A DNA stretch of 64,000 nucleotides from Acidisoma silvae (lineage in GTDB: Bacteria > Pseudomonadota > Alphaproteobacteria > Acetobacterales > Acetobacteraceae), in NCBI RefSeq assembly GCF_020618775.1, contig NZ_JAESVB010000001.1, positions 744,001 through 808,000 on the forward strand, given 5' to 3'. The position numbers were made by a program, and so were the translations under genes. Under the pieces are notes generated by a model. The model did not search any database. It was not told the origin of the DNA and saw only the letters and a list, made by a program, of their open reading frames with translations. Positions 9,094-18,094 of the stretch are shown one piece after another (positions within the stretch are counted from its first letter, which is position 1; each line of letters starts with the position of its first letter).

Positions 9094-9222
9094 CTACTGC
9101 GCCGGATAGGGCAGGCGCGGGTAGATGACGGCCGAATCCGGTCCGGGCGGCGCATTCGGCCCGACCTTGCCGCAGGCGGCCAGACCGATCAGCACGCCGG
9201 CGAGTATCAGAAAGCGGATCAT
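9094..9222 (-). CDS. lptM: Small lipoprotein, LptM/YifL-like
   Basis: This 42-residue protein is too short for most gene finders. It begins [18 protein letters not shown]: a short hydrophobic signal ending in the lipobox LAAC, so Cys17 would be lipidated. It is followed by [10 protein letters not shown] and a short Pro/Tyr tail. The CG-x-x-GP-x-x-PP pattern after the lipid Cys matches LptM, a lipoprotein that helps mature the LptD/E lipopolysaccharide translocon at the outer membrane. Its ATG overlaps the argH stop (ATGA) and its stop abuts lysA, the context in which lptM usually sits. Confidence 0.85.
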   Translation of the reverse strand: MIRFLILAGVLIGLAACGKVGPNAPPGPDSAVIYPRLPYPAQ

Positions 9223-10676
9223 GCGGCGTCTTCCTGGTCCAGAATGCCCTGCCAGCGCGCGGCTTCACGCGCGACATTGGCCGGGGCTGTGCCACCATGG
9301 CTGGTGCGGGACGCGACCGAGGCCGCGACGGTCAGCACGTTATAGACATCTTCGGTGATGCCGGGCTCCACCGATTGCATGGCGGCAAGGTCGAGTTCGC
9401 CGAGGTCGATATCCCGGCTCTCGGCCAGCGCCACCAGCCGGCCGGTGACGTGATGCGCCTGACGGAAGGGCAGTTTCAGGGTTCGCACCAGCCAGTCAGC
9501 CAGATCCGTCGCGGTCGCGAAGCTCTGGCCGGCGGCGGCGGCCATGCGGGACAGTTCCGGCATCAGGTCGCGCACCATGCCTTCGGTCGCCGCGAGGGAC
9601 AAAGCGAGCGCGTCGGCCGCCTCGAAGACCGGCTCCTTGTCCTCCTGCATGTCCTTGCAATAGGCCAGCGGCAGGCCCTTCATCACGCTCAGCAGGGCGA
9701 CCATGGACCCGGTAATGCGCCCCGTTTTGGCGCGCACCAGTTCGGCCGCATCCGGATTGCGCTTCTGCGGCATGATGGAACTGCCGGTGGTGAAGGCGTC
9801 CGACAGGCGGATGAAGCGGAAGGGGCCGCTGCACCAGATCACGATCTCCTCCGCCAGACGCGACAGGTGCATGGCGCAGATCGCGGCGGTGGAGAGGAAT
9901 TCCAGCGCGAAATCGCGGTCGGAGACCGAATCGAGGGAATTGGCGGTCGGCCGGTCGAAGCCCAAAGCGGTGGCCGTCGCATGACGGTCGATGGGGAAGG
10001 AGGTGCCGGCGAGCGCCGCCGCGCCCAGCGGGCTCTCGTTCAGGCGCTTCCGGCAATCGGCCAGACGGCCACGGTCGCGCGCCAGCATCTCGACATAGGC
10101 CATCAGGTGATGGCCGAAGGTCACCGGCTGCGCCGTCTGCAGATGGGTGAAGCCCGGCATGGGGTCTGCCGCGTGTTCGGCCGCGCGCAGCACCATAGCG
10201 CGCATCACGCCGGTCATCTGGGCATGAAGCCCGTCGATCGCATCCCGCACCCAGAGCTTGAAATCGGTCGCAACCTGGTCATTGCGGCTGCGGCCGGTAT
10301 GCAGCCGGCGGCCGGCATCGCCGATGCGGTCCGTCAGCCGCGCCTCAATATTCATATGGATATCTTCCAGCGCGATATCGAAGGGGAAGTCCCCGGCTTC
10401 GATCTCGGCCGCGATCTTGGTCAGCCCGGCGGCAATGGACTGCTCATCCTCGGGCGTCAGCACGCCGGCCTGCACCAGCATCGCGGCATGGGCGCGCGAG
10501 CCACGGATGTCCTGCTGCCACATGCGTTTGTCGAAGCCGATGGAGGCGTTGATATCGCTCATGATCTGCGCCGGGCCGGCAGCGAAGCGGCCACCCCATT
10601 GCGCATTGGCGCCGGAGGGGCTTGTCTCGCCCGGCTGGGATGCGGTGGCCGAATGCGGCTGGCTGGTATCGGTCAA
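9219..10676 (-). CDS. argH: Argininosuccinate lyase
   Basis: This 485-residue member of the fumarase/aspartase superfamily splits argininosuccinate into arginine and fumarate, the last step of arginine synthesis. The superfamily signature [12 protein letters not shown], which carries the catalytic Ser loop, is intact. [13 protein letters not shown] and [17 protein letters not shown] are also present. The start codon is TTG at 10676, with AGGA 7 bases upstream. The first 20 residues are Ser/Thr/Pro-rich and not conserved; the fold starts at QWGGRF. Its 5' end lies 12 bases from the divergent tlpA-like gene, so their translation signals overlap physically. Confidence 0.97.
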   Translation of the reverse strand: MTDTSQPHSATASQPGETSPSGANAQWGGRFAAGPAQIMSDINASIGFDKRMWQQDIRGSRAHAAMLVQAGVLTPEDEQSIAAGLTKIAAEIEAGDFPFDIALEDIHMNIEARLTDRIGDAGRRLHTGRSRNDQVATDFKLWVRDAIDGLHAQMTGVMRAMVLRAAEHAADPMPGFTHLQTAQPVTFGHHLMAYVEMLARDRGRLADCRKRLNESPLGAAALAGTSFPIDRHATATALGFDRPTANSLDSVSDRDFALEFLSTAAICAMHLSRLAEEIVIWCSGPFRFIRLSDAFTTGSSIMPQKRNPDAAELVRAKTGRITGSMVALLSVMKGLPLAYCKDMQEDKEPVFEAADALALSLAATEGMVRDLMPELSRMAAAAGQSFATATDLADWLVRTLKLPFRQAHHVTGRLVALAESRDIDLGELDLAAMQSVEPGITEDVYNVLTVAASVASRTSHGGTAPANVAREAARWQGILDQEDAA

Positions 10677-10688
10677 GGAGCTATCCTA

Positions 10689-11270
10689 ATGAGCAACAAG
10701 GTTTCGCGCCGCCACGCGCTGATCACGGGGGCGGTTTTGGCCGCCGGTATGATGGGCCGCCGGGCGGAGGCGCAATCCCTCGGCAGCCTGGATGCGCTCA
10801 CCCGCCTGCCGCCTGACGCGACCCTGCCGACGATCCAGTTCTTCACACCGGAGAACCAGACGCTGACGCTCGCTCATTACCGTGGCAAGGGCGTGGTACT
10901 CAACCTCTGGGCCACATGGTGCGGCCCCTGCGTCGCGGAATTGCCGACGCTGGACCGTCTGGCCGGCATTCTGGCCCATGAGGATATCGTGGTTCTGCCG
11001 GTCTCATCCGATGCCGGCGGCGCCGCGCCGGTGCGCAGCTTCTATGACAGCCACGGCATCAACAGCCTGCCTGTCCTGCTCGATCCCGGCGGGGCGATCC
11101 TGCAATCCTGGCACGTGCCGGGCATTCCGCTGACCGTCATCTTCGACCGCAACGGCCACCCGCGCGCCAAGCTTCTGGGCGCGACGGACTGGAGCACGCC
11201 GCAGGCCGTCGCCGCCGTCAAATCCCTGGTCGGTCCCGATCTGATGACGGGACCGACAGTCAAGATTTAA
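10689..11270 (+). CDS. TlpA-like thioredoxin-fold protein, probably Tat-exported
   Basis: This 193-residue protein has an N-terminal signal with a twin-arginine-like motif (VSRRHALITGAVLAAG) and a cleavage site after AEA. A TlpA/ResA thioredoxin domain follows, with the active-site pair Cys78-Cys81 in WCGPC and the cis-Pro loop GIPLTVIFD. Proteins of this kind reduce disulfides in periplasmic clients, for example during cytochrome maturation. AAGGAG lies 8 bases upstream of the ATG. It is divergent from argH with only 12 bases between the two start codons. The client is not evident from the neighbours. Confidence 0.88.
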   Translation: MSNKVSRRHALITGAVLAAGMMGRRAEAQSLGSLDALTRLPPDATLPTIQFFTPENQTLTLAHYRGKGVVLNLWATWCGPCVAELPTLDRLAGILAHEDIVVLPVSSDAGGAAPVRSFYDSHGINSLPVLLDPGGAILQSWHVPGIPLTVIFDRNGHPRAKLLGATDWSTPQAVAAVKSLVGPDLMTGPTVKI

Positions 11271-11317
11271 GCGGGCTTGGCTGGCCTGGGAGCCTGTCAG
11301 AATTTCATTGAAACAAT

Positions 11318-11392
11318 GTCATCCGCGCGCAGGCGGGTATCTTCTTCCGAGGCGGCCAAGCAAGAAGATCCCGGGTCAAGCCCGGGATGACG
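11318..11392. repeat. REP-like paired palindrome, copy 1
   Basis: The element runs from GTCATCC to GGATGACG, with a strong inner hairpin (ATCCCGGGTCAAGCCCGGGAT). It lies between the convergent tlpA-like and aldolase genes. About 24 bases to its left is a CTGTCAG...GAAACA stretch that resembles the left flanks of the copies near 41045 and 63864, so the full unit may be longer than the palindromes. Confidence 0.75.
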
Positions 11393-11411
11393 CTTTGACC
11401 CTGTTTCTCGC

Positions 11412-12188
11412 TCAGCTCCGGTAGTCGGGCTGTTCGCGGTCCATCTTGCGCTGGAAAGCCTGCCAGACCAGCCAGCCGTGATCCGGGCCACGGTTGAACT
11501 GCTTCTTGGTGCGCTGCTGCGTTTCCGCCGAGGGAATGGCCAGCGGCGCGCCGGTCGATTGCGCGGCCACCTGAATGCGGCAGGCCTGCTCGAAATAATA
11601 CATGAAGTAGAAGGCTTCCGCGATGGTGCGGCCGACCGTCAGCAGGCCGTGATTGCGCAGCAGCAGGCAGGGCTTGTCGCCCAGGTCGCGCACCAGACGC
11701 TCGCGCTCGCTGAGATTGTCGTCATCGGCCACGCCTTCATATTCATGAAGGGCCACTTCATCGATGAATTCCATGCTGATCTGGTTCAGCGGCAGCAGAC
11801 CGCCCTGCTGGGCGGCCACCGTCATGCCCGCCAGGGTATGGGTATGCATGACGCAATGGGCGTCATGGCGCTTCATATGAATGGCGGAGTGGATGACGAA
11901 GCCGGCGGGATTGACCGGAAAGCTGGTCGCCTGCGCGGGCAGGCCGTCGGCATCGACCTTGACCAGGGAACTGGCGGTGATCTCGTCGAACATTAGGCCG
12001 TAGGGATTCACCAGAAAGAAATTGCCCGGACCCGGCACGCGCACGGACAGATGGGTATAGACCGTGTCGGTCATGCCCAGATGGGCGATCAACCGATAGG
12101 CGCAGGCCAGATCCTGGCGCACCTGCTCCTCGGTCTCTTCGATATGCGCGGAAGGCGCTTCGGGGATTTGAAAAATCGGACTGTCCAT
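11412..12188 (-). CDS. Class II aldolase/adducin-family protein
   Basis: This 258-residue protein has the class II aldolase/adducin fold. The Zn-binding histidines lie in CVMHTHTLAGM and in the later LLRNHGLLTVG. Other marks are THLSVRVPG near residue 45 and NPYGLMFDEITASSLVKVD. Such proteins include fuculose-phosphate aldolase and ribulose-phosphate epimerases, but this branch is poorly characterised and often annotated only as class II aldolase family. I chose the ATG at 12188, which has AAAGGAG 9 bases upstream. The gene is divergent from the molybdoenzyme gene. Confidence 0.88.
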   Translation of the reverse strand: MDSPIFQIPEAPSAHIEETEEQVRQDLACAYRLIAHLGMTDTVYTHLSVRVPGPGNFFLVNPYGLMFDEITASSLVKVDADGLPAQATSFPVNPAGFVIHSAIHMKRHDAHCVMHTHTLAGMTVAAQQGGLLPLNQISMEFIDEVALHEYEGVADDDNLSERERLVRDLGDKPCLLLRNHGLLTVGRTIAEAFYFMYYFEQACRIQVAAQSTGAPLAIPSAETQQRTKKQFNRGPDHGWLVWQAFQRKMDREQPDYRS

Positions 12189-12368
12189 GGCGCTGGTCTC
12201 CTTTCTGCCTAGTCTATCATCATCTGTCGGCGTCTCCACCCATGCAGCGCGTAAATTGCTTCATAAATTAGCGTTCTGCCCGTAAAGGTGATGTTTCGCT
12301 GATCGATGGCCGGTGCCGCAGACGGGCCGCTCCCTCGCCGCTCAGTGTGCGACGGAAAGGATGCGGGT

Positions 12369-14696
12369 ATGGATGGCGGCCAGTCTGAGCAGAGCACCTT
12401 CAAGCTGCATAGCTCGCACTGGGGCATATTCTCGGCCCGGCGTAACGGTGACCGGCTGGACGTGCGTCCCTATGCCGACGATCCCGACCCCAGCCCGATG
12501 CTCGGCAATTTCACCAATGCCCTGAACCATCCCGCGCGCATTGCCCAACCGATGATCCGCCAAGGCTGGCTGGAACGCGGGGCCGGGCCGGATGCGCGAC
12601 GGGGGCGGGAGGCTTTCGTGCCGGTCTCCTGGGATGTGGTCACGGATCTGCTGGCGGGGGAATTGCGGCGCGTCCGCGATGGGCACGGGCCGGGCGCCGT
12701 TTTCGGCGGATCCTACGGCTGGGCCAGCGCCGGGCGCTTTCACCATGCGCAAAGCCAGATCCATCGCTTTCTCAATATCGCCATGGGCGGCTATGTCCGC
12801 TCGGTCAATAGCTACAGCGCCGGCGCTTCGGCCGTCATCGTGCCGCATGTGCTCGGCGATTACAGCGGCCTGACCATGCATAACGTCACCTGGCAGCAGG
12901 TGGCGGAGGAAACCGAGGTCGTGCTTGCTTTCGGCGGCCTGGCCCTGAAAAATTCCGCCGTGGCCGGTGGCGGTATCAGCCAGCATGTCGAGCGCGGTGC
13001 AATTGCCGCCGCGCGCGCACGCGGCTGCCGATTTCTGCTCTTCGGCCCCTTGCGCCCCGATATGCCGGCGGAGGCCGAGGCGGAATGGATCAATCTGGTG
13101 CCGGGCACGGATACGGCGCTGATGCTCGCGCTGGTCTATTGTCTGGTCAAAGACAACAAGCACGATATCGGCTTTCTCGAACGCTATTGCGTGGGCTGGG
13201 AAAAGTTCGAGGCCTATGTGCTGGGCGTGACCGACGGCCAGCCCAAAACGGCGGCCTGGGCGGAAGCGATTAGCGGCGTGCCGGCGGCACAGATCGCAGC
13301 GATCGCCAGTCAATTGGCAGGAAAGCGTGTGCTGGTGACGGTCGCGCATTCCCTGCAGCGGTCCGAACATGGCGAACAGCCGGTCTGGATGGGCGCCGTG
13401 CTGGCGGCGGTGCTGGGGCAATACGGTCTGCCCGGCGGCGGCTTCGGCTATGCCATGGGTGCCATCGGCTATTACGGGCGACGCAATAACGCCGTGCCGG
13501 GCCCCACCTTGGGCCAGGGGCAGAATGGCGTCGAGGATTTCATTCCCGTCGCGCGGATCGCGGATATGCTGCTCAATCCCGGCGAGCGCTACCGGTATAA
13601 TGGCGAGACGCGGCGCTATCCCGATATCCGGCTGGTCTATTGGGCCGGCGGCAATCCCTTTCATCACCACCAGGATCTCAACCGGCTGCGGCAGGCTTTC
13701 GCCCGCGTCGATACGCTGGTCGTGCATGAACAGGCCTGGACCGCGACGGCCCGCCACGCCGATATCGTGCTGCCCGCCACCATGTCTCTGGAACGGGAGG
13801 ATATCGGCTATAGCAGCAACGATCCGGTTATGGTGGCCATGCACCGGCTGGCCGAGCCTTATGGCGAGGCGCGTGACGACTACACCATCTTCGCGGGTCT
13901 AGCGGCGGCCCTGGATGTGGGGGAGCGCTTTACTGAAGGGCGGGACAGCCGGGCCTGGCTCGCGCATCTTTATGAGCGAACTCGCAGCGCGCTCGAAGCG
14001 CAGAACCTGCCCGCGCCCGGCTTCGCCGAATTCTGGGAGCAGGGGAAGCTGGTCGTCCCGCAAAAACCCGATGACGGCGGCTATCTGCGCGCCTTCCGCG
14101 ACGACCCCGACACGCATCCGTTGAAGACGCCAAGCGGCAGGATCGAAATATACTCGGAGACGATCGCGGGGTTCGGCGAGGCGGATTGTCCGCCGCATCC
14201 TGCCTGGATGGACAAGCGGTCTGCGCCGGATCGGGCCGCGCCCTTCTATCTTGTCGCAAACCAGCCGGCGACGCGGCTGCATAGCCAGTTGGATTTCGGC
14301 GCCTTCAGCCAGAGTTCCAAGCATCGCGGCCGCGAAGTCGCCACGCTCCATCCGGCCGATGCGGCCGCGAAGGGCATTGCGGATGGCGACATCATAAAAT
14401 TGTTCAATCAACGCGGCGCCTGTCTGGCGGCGGCAAGGCTCAGCGATGGGGTAAGCCCTGGCGTCATTCAGTTGGCGACCGGCGCTTGGTATGACCCGCA
14501 GGATCCGGAGGACGAGAAGCCTTTATGCGTCCATGGTAACCCCAATGTGCTGACACTCGATGTCGGCACATCCAATCTCGCTCAGGGTTGTACCGGGCAG
14601 TTAACGGCTGTGAATGTCGAAAAGTTTGAGGGCAATCTGCCGCCGATTCGTGCGTATGAGCCGCCGCGCGGCGCCCTGTTGAAGGCCGGAGACTAA
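12369..14696 (+). CDS. Molybdopterin oxidoreductase, biotin sulfoxide/TMAO reductase type
   Basis: At 775 residues it is close in length to E. coli BisC. The order of segments is that of the DMSO reductase family without an iron-sulfur cluster: SSHWGIF, GGSYGWASAGRFHHAQSQ, then NSYSAGASAVI, whose second Ser is the likely Mo ligand. Later segments are LLFGPLRPD, YWAGGNPFHHHQDLNRL and the C-terminal LATGAWYDPQ region. There is no Cys cluster at the N-terminus and no Tat signal, so a cytoplasmic enzyme like BisC is likely, reducing an S- or N-oxide. The ATG at 12369 has GGAAAGGA 7 bases upstream. A moaB gene for the cofactor lies 33 kb away. Confidence 0.9.
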   Translation: MDGGQSEQSTFKLHSSHWGIFSARRNGDRLDVRPYADDPDPSPMLGNFTNALNHPARIAQPMIRQGWLERGAGPDARRGREAFVPVSWDVVTDLLAGELRRVRDGHGPGAVFGGSYGWASAGRFHHAQSQIHRFLNIAMGGYVRSVNSYSAGASAVIVPHVLGDYSGLTMHNVTWQQVAEETEVVLAFGGLALKNSAVAGGGISQHVERGAIAAARARGCRFLLFGPLRPDMPAEAEAEWINLVPGTDTALMLALVYCLVKDNKHDIGFLERYCVGWEKFEAYVLGVTDGQPKTAAWAEAISGVPAAQIAAIASQLAGKRVLVTVAHSLQRSEHGEQPVWMGAVLAAVLGQYGLPGGGFGYAMGAIGYYGRRNNAVPGPTLGQGQNGVEDFIPVARIADMLLNPGERYRYNGETRRYPDIRLVYWAGGNPFHHHQDLNRLRQAFARVDTLVVHEQAWTATARHADIVLPATMSLEREDIGYSSNDPVMVAMHRLAEPYGEARDDYTIFAGLAAALDVGERFTEGRDSRAWLAHLYERTRSALEAQNLPAPGFAEFWEQGKLVVPQKPDDGGYLRAFRDDPDTHPLKTPSGRIEIYSETIAGFGEADCPPHPAWMDKRSAPDRAAPFYLVANQPATRLHSQLDFGAFSQSSKHRGREVATLHPADAAAKGIADGDIIKLFNQRGACLAAARLSDGVSPGVIQLATGAWYDPQDPEDEKPLCVHGNPNVLTLDVGTSNLAQGCTGQLTAVNVEKFEGNLPPIRAYEPPRGALLKAGD

Positions 14697-15673
14697 GCCG
14701 TGGCAAACCGCTCCAGCGCTGCCAGAAGCGCCGCGCGCGTCCCCGGTTCCAGCGCCGAATGCCCGGCATCGGGCACCATGGTCAGCCGTGCCGCCGGCCA
14801 TTGCGCCAGAAGGTCCAGTGCGCTGACCGGCGGGCAGACCATGTCGTAGCGGCCCTGCACGATCTCAGCCGGAATATGCCGGATGCGGTCCATATGGCCC
14901 AGCAGCCCCTCGGGCGGCAGAAACAGGCGATGGGCGAAGTAATGCGCCTCGATCCGCGCGAGGCCCAGCGCCGCGCGGTCACGCGAAAAGCTGGAGACCA
15001 GTTCGGGATGCGGCAGCAGGGTGCTGCACGAACCTTCATAGACCGACCAGGCGCGGGCCGCCGGCCCATGCACGCGCGGGTCCGGATCGTTCAGGCGGCG
15101 GCGATAGGCGTTCAGCAGGTCGCCGCGCTCCTCTTCCGGCAGCAGGCCGGTGAATTGCGCGTGCGCCTCGGGGAAGACATGCCGGATGCCATGCAGGAAC
15201 CAGTCGACCTCGCTCTCGCGACCCAGAAAAATGCCGCGCAGCACACAGGCGCTGACGCGGTCGGGATGGGCCTGGGCATAGGCCAGTGCCAAAGTGGAAC
15301 CCCAGGATCCGCCGAACAGCAGCCAGCGCTCGATGCCCAGATGCCGGCGCAGCATCTCGATATCCGCGATCAGATCCGGCGTGCTGTTCGCCTCCACGCG
15401 GCCAAGTGGGCGGGACCGTCCGGCGCCGCGCTGGTCAAACAGCACCACGCGCCAGATGCGCGGATCGAAAAAGCGGCGGTGGACGGAGCCTGCCCCCGCG
15501 CCGGGACCGCCGTGCAGAAACAAAGCCGCCTGACCCGCCGGATTGCCCGTCTGCTCCCAATAGACCGAATGCCCGTCGCCGACCGACATATAGCCGGATC
15601 CATAGGGCGCGATCTCGGGGAAGAGTTCGCGCCGGGAGCCGGATGTCTCTCGGGAGAAGGCGGGTGGCGCCAT
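14693..15673 (-). CDS. pip: Proline iminopeptidase
   Basis: An alpha/beta-hydrolase of 326 residues that removes N-terminal proline from peptides (family S33). The oxyanion motif is HGGPGAGAG, the nucleophile Ser123 lies in GGSWGS, and the His is in PDAGHSALEPG. The family-specific VLFDQRGAGRS and GSWGSTLALAYAQAHPDRV are intact. The ATG at 15673 is 13 bases after the stop of the upstream aminotransferase gene, so the two are probably co-transcribed. Its 3' end overlaps that of the convergent molybdoenzyme gene by 3 bases. Confidence 0.93.
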   Translation of the reverse strand: MAPPAFSRETSGSRRELFPEIAPYGSGYMSVGDGHSVYWEQTGNPAGQAALFLHGGPGAGAGSVHRRFFDPRIWRVVLFDQRGAGRSRPLGRVEANSTPDLIADIEMLRRHLGIERWLLFGGSWGSTLALAYAQAHPDRVSACVLRGIFLGRESEVDWFLHGIRHVFPEAHAQFTGLLPEEERGDLLNAYRRRLNDPDPRVHGPAARAWSVYEGSCSTLLPHPELVSSFSRDRAALGLARIEAHYFAHRLFLPPEGLLGHMDRIRHIPAEIVQGRYDMVCPPVSALDLLAQWPAARLTMVPDAGHSALEPGTRAALLAALERFATA

Positions 15674-15686
15674 GAGGTTTGGGGCC

Positions 15687-16877
15687 TTAAGCCGAAATCG
15701 CCTGGGCGAGCGCCCGGGTGATGGTGTTGCAGACATGGTCCAGTTGCGCGTCCGTCAGATCGGGATGGATCGGCAGGGCCATGATGCGGGTCGCGATATC
15801 CTCGGAGACGGGCAGAGCACCGCCTTCATGGTGTTCCGCATAGGCCGGCTGATGGTGCAGCGGCTTCGGGTAATAGACGGCGGTGGAGACGCCCTCGGCC
15901 TTGCAGGCCTCCTGCACGGCGGTGCGTGTTGCGCTATCCGGCAGCAGCACGGAATAGACTGCCCAGGCAGAGGTGCTGTCGGCGACGCGCGCCGGCACGG
16001 TCAGCAGATTGCCCAGGCGCTGGTCGTAAGTGCGTGCGATTGCCTCGCGCCGCGCCAGTTCAGCGTCGAAAACCGTCAGCTTGGCGAGCACGACAGCCGC
16101 CTGTAGCGTGTCGAGCCGGCCGTTGATGCCGATGCGCTGCACGTCATAACGCTGCTTGCCTTCGCCATGGGTACGCAGGGAGCGATAGAGTGCCGCGCGT
16201 TCATCCGATTGCGTGAACAGCGCGCCGCCGTCGCCATAGCCGCCGAGCGATTTGGAGGGGAAGAAACTGATGGCGGTGCAATCGGCCTGGCTGCCCAGCG
16301 GGTTGCCATGCAGGCTGGCGCCGAAAGCCTGGGCGCAATCGTCGATGGTGAGAAGCCCGTGCGTCTCGGCAATTTTGGCGAGCCCGTCCCAGTCCGCCGG
16401 CTGGCCGAACAGATCGACGCCGACGACGGCGCGGGGCCTGAGCTTGCCGGCCTGCCGCACGGCGGCGATGCGGCGTTCAAGATCGGCCAGATCCATCTGG
16501 AAGGTGCGCGGGTCGATATCGACGAAGACCGGCGTGGCACGGAGCAGCAAAGGCACTTCGGCGGTCGCCGTATAAGTGAAGGCGGGCAGAAACACGGCGT
16601 CGCCGGGGCCGATATCCTCGGCCATCATGGCGATCAGCAGGGCGTCGGTGCCGGAACTGACGGCAATACAATGGGCCGCACCAGCGCGGCGGGCGAGCTC
16701 GGCTTCCAGTTCGGCGACTTCGGGGCCCATAACGAACTGGCAATGGGCCAGAACGGTGTCGATGCGTCGGCGCATCTCGGGCCCGATACGGGCTTGCTGG
16801 GCCTTCAGATCGAGAAAAGGCACCGGGCCGTTGGCTGAGGGTGCTGGGACAGGGTCAGGCTTCTGGATCACGCTCAT
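15687..16877 (-). CDS. DegT/DnrJ/EryC1/StrS-family PLP sugar aminotransferase
   Basis: This 396-residue protein places amino groups on nucleotide keto-sugars. The PLP lysine is Lys209 in FFPSKSLGGYGDGG. Other marks are SSGTDALLIAM (phosphate binding), LPAFTYTATAEV, a DCAQAFGA loop carrying the Asp that contacts the pyridine nitrogen, and INGRLDTLQAAVV. The closest pattern is the WbpE/WlbC type (UDP-2-acetamido-3-keto-glucuronate aminotransferases used in surface polysaccharides). No other sugar genes are adjacent, so the substrate is open. Confidence 0.9.
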   Translation of the reverse strand: MSVIQKPDPVPAPSANGPVPFLDLKAQQARIGPEMRRRIDTVLAHCQFVMGPEVAELEAELARRAGAAHCIAVSSGTDALLIAMMAEDIGPGDAVFLPAFTYTATAEVPLLLRATPVFVDIDPRTFQMDLADLERRIAAVRQAGKLRPRAVVGVDLFGQPADWDGLAKIAETHGLLTIDDCAQAFGASLHGNPLGSQADCTAISFFPSKSLGGYGDGGALFTQSDERAALYRSLRTHGEGKQRYDVQRIGINGRLDTLQAAVVLAKLTVFDAELARREAIARTYDQRLGNLLTVPARVADSTSAWAVYSVLLPDSATRTAVQEACKAEGVSTAVYYPKPLHHQPAYAEHHEGGALPVSEDIATRIMALPIHPDLTDAQLDHVCNTITRALAQAISA

Positions 16878-16938
16878 GCCCGCGTTTTACGGGCTCCTGG
16901 GCGGTTTAGGAAGGTTCGACCAGCGAAGGGCAGGGTCG

Positions 16939-17358
16939 TCAGCCGGGCGTTATGGCTGCCCGCGCGATGAAATTTTTGGGATTGAGGATCGCGATCCCGC
17001 GCCAGGGATGCAGCCGCAGCAGGTGATCGTCACTGGAGACGATGACGTCGGCACGCCCCGCATGGGCAAGGGCGAGATATTTGTCGTCCTTGGGGTCCGC
17101 GCATTCGTGGATATCGATGGTGACGGATATCAGAATTGCGGCGTCGACGAGTGTGTCCAAAAGCTGAGCCCGTCGCGCCACAGGCGCAAAACGATCGAAC
17201 TTCGGACGAAATAACACCTCCCTATACTCGTCTCTTACCTCTCGGGAGATGATCATCTGGTTGTGAGGGCTGAGAGCCGCCTCAAGGGCAAGGTCCGGAG
17301 GACTGTCGCGCTTGAGCGCCGCAGAAATGATGACCGATGTGTCTACCACAACGATCAT
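16939..17358 (-). CDS. PIN-domain toxin of a type II toxin-antitoxin pair
   Basis: This 139-residue PIN-fold protein is of the TIGR00305/COG1569 type. The acidic active-site residues are visible: Asp6 in VVVDTSVIISA, Glu near REVRDEYREVL, and the C-terminal DPKDDKYLALA and SSDDHLL. Such proteins are Mg-dependent ribonucleases. The ATG overlaps the stop of the upstream antitoxin gene by 4 bases (ATGA), the usual antitoxin-first order. Confidence 0.87.
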   Translation of the reverse strand: MIVVVDTSVIISAALKRDSPPDLALEAALSPHNQMIISREVRDEYREVLFRPKFDRFAPVARRAQLLDTLVDAAILISVTIDIHECADPKDDKYLALAHAGRADVIVSSDDHLLRLHPWRGIAILNPKNFIARAAITPG

Positions 17359-17594
17359 GCGTGGCGTTCAGCGCGCCATGCTTTCAGTTCCTCGTCGACG
17401 TCGTCATCCGTTAGCCCATTGGCATGGGCTTCCTGCTTGAGGTCTGCAATCGCGCGCATCACCCTGGATTGAGCTCGCCGCCGCCGCATCAGTTCACTGA
17501 CATACCGGCCAATTTCCAGCCGCTCTTCAGCGCTTGCCAAAGCCTCTGCCGTTTCGGCATCGACCGGGATCAGCACATCAATGAGATTGTCCAT
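17355..17594 (-). CDS. Antitoxin partner of the PIN toxin
   Basis: A 79-residue protein with a short beta-like start (NLIDVLIPVDAETAEAL), a helix-rich middle with RYVSELMRRRRAQSR, and an acidic tail (GLTDDDVDEELKAWRAERHA). This fits a small DNA-binding antitoxin whose C-terminus wraps the PIN toxin. I cannot place it in a named family with certainty; ribbon-helix-helix is most likely. It overlaps the toxin gene by 4 bases. Such pairs normally repress their own promoter. Confidence 0.78.
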   Translation of the reverse strand: MDNLIDVLIPVDAETAEALASAEERLEIGRYVSELMRRRRAQSRVMRAIADLKQEAHANGLTDDDVDEELKAWRAERHA

Positions 17595-17640
17595 GATCGC
17601 CTCCTGCCAGACAGTATAGCGATCCTGTCGGTTTAAAGCT

Positions 17641-18093
17641 TCAGCTTTTCGCCAGCCCCGCGACGCCGGCGATGGTCAGCAGCTTCTCCCGGACGTCATC
17701 CGGGATGAGGGTGGACTGGCCGGTCGCGGTTTCGACCATCACCATTACTTCCCGACCCATGGCGACACAGCGGTCACCATGGAAAATCGCCTGGATGACG
17801 GTGACCGAACTGCGGCCGATCTTCACCACGGCCGACCCGAGATCGAGGCTTGCCGGCCAATGCACCTCGGCGCGGTAGTCGATCTCGACGCGGGCGAGCA
17901 CGGTATGCTTGCCGTTATGCAGCCCGATCGGCAATCCGCAGGCCTGGGCCAGGGTCGTGCGGCCCGTTTCCAGATAGGCGGCGTAGGAGACGTTGTTGAC
18001 ATGGCCTTGCGCGTCCGTGTCGGAATAACGCACCTGTTCCCGGCCCCAGACGCGATAGGTCTCGCGCAGCGTCGGGTCGTATTCGGGTTCCAT
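17641..18093 (-). CDS. Hot-dog fold acyl-CoA thioesterase
   Basis: The sequence of this 150-residue protein contains VRYSDTDAQGHVNNVSYAAYLE, the active-site pattern of the 4-hydroxybenzoyl-CoA thioesterase family (the Asp of YSDTD is catalytic). It resembles YbgC/FcbC-type enzymes that hydrolyse short or aromatic acyl-CoAs. The ATG at 18093 follows the ftsY stop by 1 base, so it is likely coupled to ftsY. A longer reading from 18135 would overlap ftsY and is less likely. Confidence 0.87.
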   Translation of the reverse strand: MEPEYDPTLRETYRVWGREQVRYSDTDAQGHVNNVSYAAYLETGRTTLAQACGLPIGLHNGKHTVLARVEIDYRAEVHWPASLDLGSAVVKIGRSSVTVIQAIFHGDRCVAMGREVMVMVETATGQSTLIPDDVREKLLTIAGVAGLAKS

Positions 18094-18094
18094 C

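Noticed and set aside
9297-11270. 657-codon open frame that joins antisense argH to the TlpA-like gene
   Set aside because: Only the last 193 codons, after AAGGAG and the ATG at 10689, match a family; the rest is antisense to argH.
12342-13844. 500-codon open frame on the minus strand inside the molybdoenzyme gene
   Set aside because: The plus-strand frame has the full set of family motifs; the minus frame has none and is rich in His, Gln and Arg.
16878-16938. GCCCG...CGGGC hairpin upstream of the DegT aminotransferase
   Set aside because: The stem is only 5 bp with no T-run in a useful direction, so it is not called as a terminator.
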